From: Nocardioides sp. YIM 152315
GTDB taxonomy: Bacteria > Actinomycetota > Actinomycetes > Propionibacteriales > Nocardioidaceae
NCBI RefSeq assembly: GCF_029210375.1
Contig: NZ_JARGER010000025.1
Span: forward strand, 1-64,000
Direction: 5' to 3'
Length of the DNA: 64,000 bases
The notes under the pieces were generated by a model. That model was not told the origin of the DNA. It saw nothing but the letters and a program-made list of their open reading frames with translations, and did no database searches. The position numbers were made by a program, and so were the translations under genes. Below, piece by piece: positions 60,617 to 64,000 of the stretch; positions within the stretch are counted from its first letter, which is position 1, and each line of letters opens with the position of its first letter.

Positions 60617-61051
60617 GTGGCGTCCAAGAACGTCGTCCTTGACACCGACGTGTACAGCGCTCTCTACACCGACCCTGAGCGCGCCGAGCGTCGTGGACTT
60701 CCTGTCTCCACGTGGCTCGAGGCCCTGGCGGGGGATCGAGTGCTCATCTCCTTCCAGACTCGCGCCGAGGTAGTGGCGGGTCTTCGAGCCGGGAACTGGG
60801 GGGACAGCCGGCGCCAGACCGCCTTGGCGAAGTTGGACGCCGTTCCCACCATCCCCGCCGACCGCGAGGTCATCGAGTCCTATGCGGAGTTGACCTCGCT
60901 GTGCCTTCGCGCAGGCCACGCGCTGCACGCCAAGATCCACACGGCCGATCGCTGGGTCGCTGCATGCGCGGTCGCCAAGCGGCTACCGCTGTTGAGCGGC
61001 GATGGCATCTACCAGGGCGCTCCGGCCCTTTCCCTGCTGATGGAAGGCTGA
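60617..61051 (+). CDS. PIN-domain ribonuclease, VapC-like toxin
   Basis: A 144-residue PIN protein from GTG 60617, immediately after the upstream stop. The acidic active site is Asp9/Asp11 (VVLDTDVYSAL), Glu51 (TRAEVVAGL), Asp111 (HTADRWVAACA) and Asp129 (LLSGDG). VapC toxins cleave tRNA or rRNA. It is placed inside a type I RM operon, 5 bp before hsdM, so it could kill or arrest the cell when the system is disturbed. Confidence 0.9.
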   Translation: MASKNVVLDTDVYSALYTDPERAERRGLPVSTWLEALAGDRVLISFQTRAEVVAGLRAGNWGDSRRQTALAKLDAVPTIPADREVIESYAELTSLCLRAGHALHAKIHTADRWVAACAVAKRLPLLSGDGIYQGAPALSLLMEG

Positions 61052-61056
61052 CGCTC

Positions 61057-62538
61057 GTGTCTGATTCGCGCCGCCTCGTCGACAAGCTCTGGTCGTACTG
61101 CAACGTCCTACGCGATGACGGAGTTGGAGTCATCGAGTACACCGAGCAACTGACGTACCTGCTGTTCCTCAAGATGGCGCACGAGCGGGCGACCCGGAGG
61201 CTGAACCCGCAACAGATCGTGCCGCCCGAGTACTCGTGGCAGAAGCTCCTCGACGCCGAAGGCACCGAGCTGGAGGTCACCTACACCCAGATTCTCGTCG
61301 GCCTTGCGCAGCAGCCGGGGACGCTCGGCACGATCTTCCGGAAGGCCCAGAACCGGATCCAGGACCCGGCCAAGCTCAAGCGACTCATCGTCGACCTCAT
61401 CGACCAGGAGAACTGGTCGGCTTCCGGCACTGACCTCAAGGGAGACGCCTACGAGGAACTGCTCTCCAAGGGCGCCTCCGACAAGGGCTCCGGCGCCGGC
61501 CAGTACTTCACGCCCCGTGAGTTGATCCGGGCGGTCGTCGACGTCATCGACCCCAAGCCCACTGACACGGTCGTCGACCCGGCCTGCGGCACCGGCGGCT
61601 TCCTCCTCGTCGCCCACGAACACGCCTCCCGCGACGCCGTCGGCCTCACCCCGACCGAGCGCGAGCACCTCCGCGACGAGTTCGTCTCCGGGTACGAGCT
61701 GGTCGACGGCACCGCACGGCTGGCCGCGATGAACCTGCTGCTGCACGGCATCGGAACACCGAATGGCGACTCCCTCATCGACGTACGCGACTCCCTGATC
61801 GCCGACCCCGGTCAGCGCTGGTCGGTGGTGCTCACGAACCCGCCCTTCGGCCGCAAGTCGTCGCTCACCATGGTCGGCGCAGACGGACGGGCCGTGCGCG
61901 AAGAGCGCGACATCGAGCGCCAGGACTTCGTCGTGACGACGTCCAACAAGCAGCTCAACTTCCTGCAGCACATCATGACGATCCTCGACATCAATGGGCG
62001 CGCCGCGGTCGTCCTACCCGACAACGTGCTGTTCGAGGGCGGTGCCGGCGAGACGCTGCGCCGCAAGCTGCTCGCGGACTTCGATCTGCACACGATGATC
62101 CGTCTCCCCACCGGCATCTGGTACGCACCTGGGGTGAAGGCGAACGTGCTCTTCTTCGACAAAAAGCCGGCGGCTGAGCAGCCTTGGACCCGGAAGCTGT
62201 GGGTCTACGACTTCCGCACGAACATCCACTTCACGCTCAAGCAGAACCCGCTGCGCCGGGCAGACCTCGATGACTTCGTGACTTCGTACCTGTCCGGCAA
62301 GGACCGCGCGGAGCGGGTGGAGTCCGAGCGTTGGAAGGCCTTCGCGTACGACGAGCTCGTGGCCCGCGACAAGGCCAACCTCGACATCACCTGGCTGCGC
62401 GACGAGTCACTCGAGGACGCCGACAACCTGCCGGCACCCGAGATCATCGCCCGCGAGATCGTCGAGGACCTGACGGCGGCGCTCGCCGAGTTCGAGGCCG
62501 TCGCGGCCGCACTCGAATCCTCTTCTGCCGACTCCTGA
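61057..62538 (+). CDS. hsdM: Type I restriction-modification methyltransferase subunit
   Basis: A 493-residue HsdM. The N-terminal helical domain contains LWSYCNVLRDDGVGVIEYTEQ. Motif I is DPACGTGGF (174-182) and the catalytic motif IV is NPPFG (261-265), making N6-methyladenine. GQYFTPRELI is also typical. It starts at GTG 61057, 5 bp after the PIN toxin. No other methyltransferase gene is seen, so it must serve this HsdRS. Confidence 0.95.
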   Translation: MSDSRRLVDKLWSYCNVLRDDGVGVIEYTEQLTYLLFLKMAHERATRRLNPQQIVPPEYSWQKLLDAEGTELEVTYTQILVGLAQQPGTLGTIFRKAQNRIQDPAKLKRLIVDLIDQENWSASGTDLKGDAYEELLSKGASDKGSGAGQYFTPRELIRAVVDVIDPKPTDTVVDPACGTGGFLLVAHEHASRDAVGLTPTEREHLRDEFVSGYELVDGTARLAAMNLLLHGIGTPNGDSLIDVRDSLIADPGQRWSVVLTNPPFGRKSSLTMVGADGRAVREERDIERQDFVVTTSNKQLNFLQHIMTILDINGRAAVVLPDNVLFEGGAGETLRRKLLADFDLHTMIRLPTGIWYAPGVKANVLFFDKKPAAEQPWTRKLWVYDFRTNIHFTLKQNPLRRADLDDFVTSYLSGKDRAERVESERWKAFAYDELVARDKANLDITWLRDESLEDADNLPAPEIIAREIVEDLTAALAEFEAVAAALESSSADS

Positions 62539-62670
62539 TCTTCTCGCTCTTCCCGACCCTCCCACCTTCGTCTTCATCGACCACCGTTGGCTCTTCACGG
62601 TCCCCAAGATCCTCTCCCCGTCACTCCTCAACTGCCTGCCACACCGCCTACTTTCACAGCGGCACGCATG

Positions 62671-62712
62671 CTACGAAGGTTCGTAGATGGGTCGCCCGTG
62701 ATCGGGCGGCCC
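62671..62712. promoter_or_regulatory. Inverted repeats upstream of the relaxase gene
   Basis: The perfect repeat CTACGAA-GG-TTCGTAG (62671-62686) is followed directly by GGGTCGCCCG-TGAT-CGGGCGGCCC (62689-62712, one mismatch). The first may be an operator or relaxase binding site, the second a terminator for hsdM or part of an oriT. The rest of 62539-62753 holds no gene that I can see. Confidence 0.5.
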
Positions 62713-62753
62713 ACGCGGCATTTCTAGGGGTCCGTTGGTTGTCGACGGACGGC

Positions 62754-64000
62754 GTGGAGGCGGTGACCGGCGTGCACGGCGGCGTGAAGTTCTACAACGG
62801 CGCGGCGAGGGCCGCGCGCGCCTACGTCGAGCGCGACCGCTCCCGGGCCGACGACTACTACCTCGCCGAGGGCACCGGCGTCGCCGAGCGGCTCACCGCG
62901 ACCCCGGCTGGCGTCGCGGGAGCCGGTTCGATGGACGGCGAAACCTATGAGCAGTGGGTCGCCGGAGTCGACGTCGACACCGGCCGGAAGAAGGGCCGGG
63001 TCCGCGAGGACGCGAACGCGCTGCGGTTCGTCGAGGTCACCGTCAACGGTCCGAAGACCTGGTCGCTGGCCGCCGCGCTTCATCCAGACATCTCGGCTGC
63101 GCTGGACGAAGCCCAGGACAGGGCCGCCGCCGAGATCGTCGGCTGGGTCGCCCAGCACGCGACCACCCGGGTGGGACCGCGCGGTCGCCAGGTGCAGGTG
63201 CCGGTCCAGAAGATCGAGGCTGCAGTGATCCGGCACTACACGTCGCGGGCCGGCGACCCGCACCGGCACCTGCACCTCCAGGTCAACGCCCGCGTGTGGG
63301 CGGCCGGTGCCTGGCGGGGCCTGCACTCGGTGGGGGTGCGCGACATGATCGAGGCGATCAACGGCATCGGGCACGCCGCTGTCGCCACCGACCCGGAGTT
63401 CCGGGCTGCCCTCGCCGCACGCGGCTTCACCCTGGACCCCGAGACCGGGGAGATCGAGCAGCTCGCGCCGTACGTCGGGGCGTTCAGCGCCCGGACGAGT
63501 CAGATCCACCGCAACATCGACCGGTACGAAGCTGAGTGGCGGCGCGAGCATCCGGGTGAGGAGCCTGGGCCGCGGTTGCGTGAGGTGTGGGATCGGCGGG
63601 CGTGGGCCGATGCGCGGCCGGACAAGGTCGTCCCCACCGACGGCGCGGACCTGATGGCGCGTTGGAACGACGAGCTGCGTGCCCTGGGCTACTGCGACCC
63701 GGCCACCCCAGCCGTGCTCGAAGCGACCCATGTGGGCTGGATCGACCGAGACGGAGCGGCCGACTGGATCATCTGCCAGCTCGGAGCGAACCGCTCGGCG
63801 TGGAACGCCGCCGACATCCGCGGGAAGGTCGAGGTCTTGCTGGCGCAGGCCAACCTGGTGGCGGAGCCCGCCGCGCGCATCGAGCTCGCCGAGGACGTGA
63901 CGGCCCGCGCCGCCGAACGCTGTGTCCGGCTGCTCACCTCACCCGACGTGCCCGAACACGTCCGCTCACTGACCTCCCAGCAGGTGATGGAGGTCGAGGC
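62754..64000 (+). CDS. MobF-family conjugative relaxase, 3'-truncated by the window
   Basis: The frame runs from GTG 62754 to the window end without a stop (over 415 residues). The N-terminus VTGVHGGVKFYNGAARAARA followed by RADDYYLAEGTGVAERL contains the candidate catalytic Tyr pair. The metal triad is HRHLH (His170, His172, His174) in RAGDPHRHLHLQVNARVWA. FVEVTVNGPKTWSLAAALHP is also a family hallmark. TrwC/TraI-type relaxases nick oriT and lead plasmid or ICE transfer; a helicase domain would follow outside the window. TTG 62739 is an alternative start. Confidence 0.9.
   Translation, partial: MEAVTGVHGGVKFYNGAARAARAYVERDRSRADDYYLAEGTGVAERLTATPAGVAGAGSMDGETYEQWVAGVDVDTGRKKGRVREDANALRFVEVTVNGPKTWSLAAALHPDISAALDEAQDRAAAEIVGWVAQHATTRVGPRGRQVQVPVQKIEAAVIRHYTSRAGDPHRHLHLQVNARVWAAGAWRGLHSVGVRDMIEAINGIGHAAVATDPEFRAALAARGFTLDPETGEIEQLAPYVGAFSARTSQIHRNIDRYEAEWRREHPGEEPGPRLREVWDRRAWADARPDKVVPTDGADLMARWNDELRALGYCDPATPAVLEATHVGWIDRDGAADWIICQLGANRSAWNAADIRGKVEVLLAQANLVAEPAARIELAEDVTARAAERCVRLLTSPDVPEHVRSLTSQQVMEVE

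Noticed and set aside
62724..63731. A 335-aa leftward frame opposite the relaxase
   Set aside because: The plus strand holds the HRHLH relaxase, which explains the region.
1..64000. CRISPR arrays and tRNA or rRNA genes
   Set aside because: Looked for spaced direct repeats and for tRNA-like T-loop GTTCRA patterns; found none convincing.

Overview
The window is very GC-rich chromosomal DNA with dense, often overlapping genes, many GTG starts and actinobacterial families: PspC proteins, a DUF6328-type membrane protein, F420/flavin LLM oxidoreductases, an AbiEi-like protein with a C-terminal DUF559-like part, an Acr3 arsenic cluster and a Gram-positive type IV pilus locus. Family content resembles Nocardioides or a close relative (Nocardioidaceae). 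That is inference: no rRNA or tRNA gene was seen.

Bases 1-20600 are mostly housekeeping or catabolic: a PspC/LiaF-like envelope cluster; GDPD phosphodiesterase; YbaK deacylase; lipoprotein; an asymmetric two-gene ABC exporter; an AbiEi-like gene framed by two 66-bp inverted copies of a hairpin repeat; an LLM oxidoreductase/acyl-CoA dehydrogenase operon; an OmpA-like secreted protein; a long-chain acyl-CoA ligase; a thrombospondin-type-3 protein; two purine-catabolism genes; a divergent TetR/SMR efflux pair; and a frameshifted FAD dehydrogenase.

Bases 20592-35497 form a complete type IV pilus locus in two divergent arms. The leftward arm is pilM-pilN-pilO-two unknowns-pilD. The rightward arm is pilT1-pilB-pilT2-pilC-three minor pilin genes-pilA-small Pro/Ala protein. 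Four sites of the form CTCA-N16/17-GCCGAT sit in the gaps before pilM, pilT1, pilT2 and pilA. A fifth sits before a lone 67-aa gene at 40071, suggesting one FliA/WhiG-type sigma regulon.

Bases 35507-47096 hold an esterase, a frameshifted hybrid histidine kinase, an LLM oxidoreductase, an isochorismatase-like hydrolase, a membrane-anchored SpoIIE/PP2C phosphatase, a HAD dehalogenase, a methyltransferase, an alkyl sulfatase, a SnoaL-like protein and an alpha/beta hydrolase lacking catalytic residues.

Bases 47100-64000 are accessory. An arsenic cluster (truncated MFS gene, ArsO-like flavoprotein, ArsR-acetyltransferase fusion, EamA transporter, ArsR, Acr3, ArsC with a decayed N-terminal domain) abuts the 3' remnant of a tyrosine integrase. 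Then come an orphan antitoxin-like gene, a frameshifted DUF3024 gene and a type I restriction-modification operon in the unusual order hsdR-hsdS-unknown-PIN toxin-hsdM. A palindromic repeat is inserted in frame inside hsdR. The window ends inside a MobF relaxase gene, so this part looks like an integrated, partly decayed mobilizable element.
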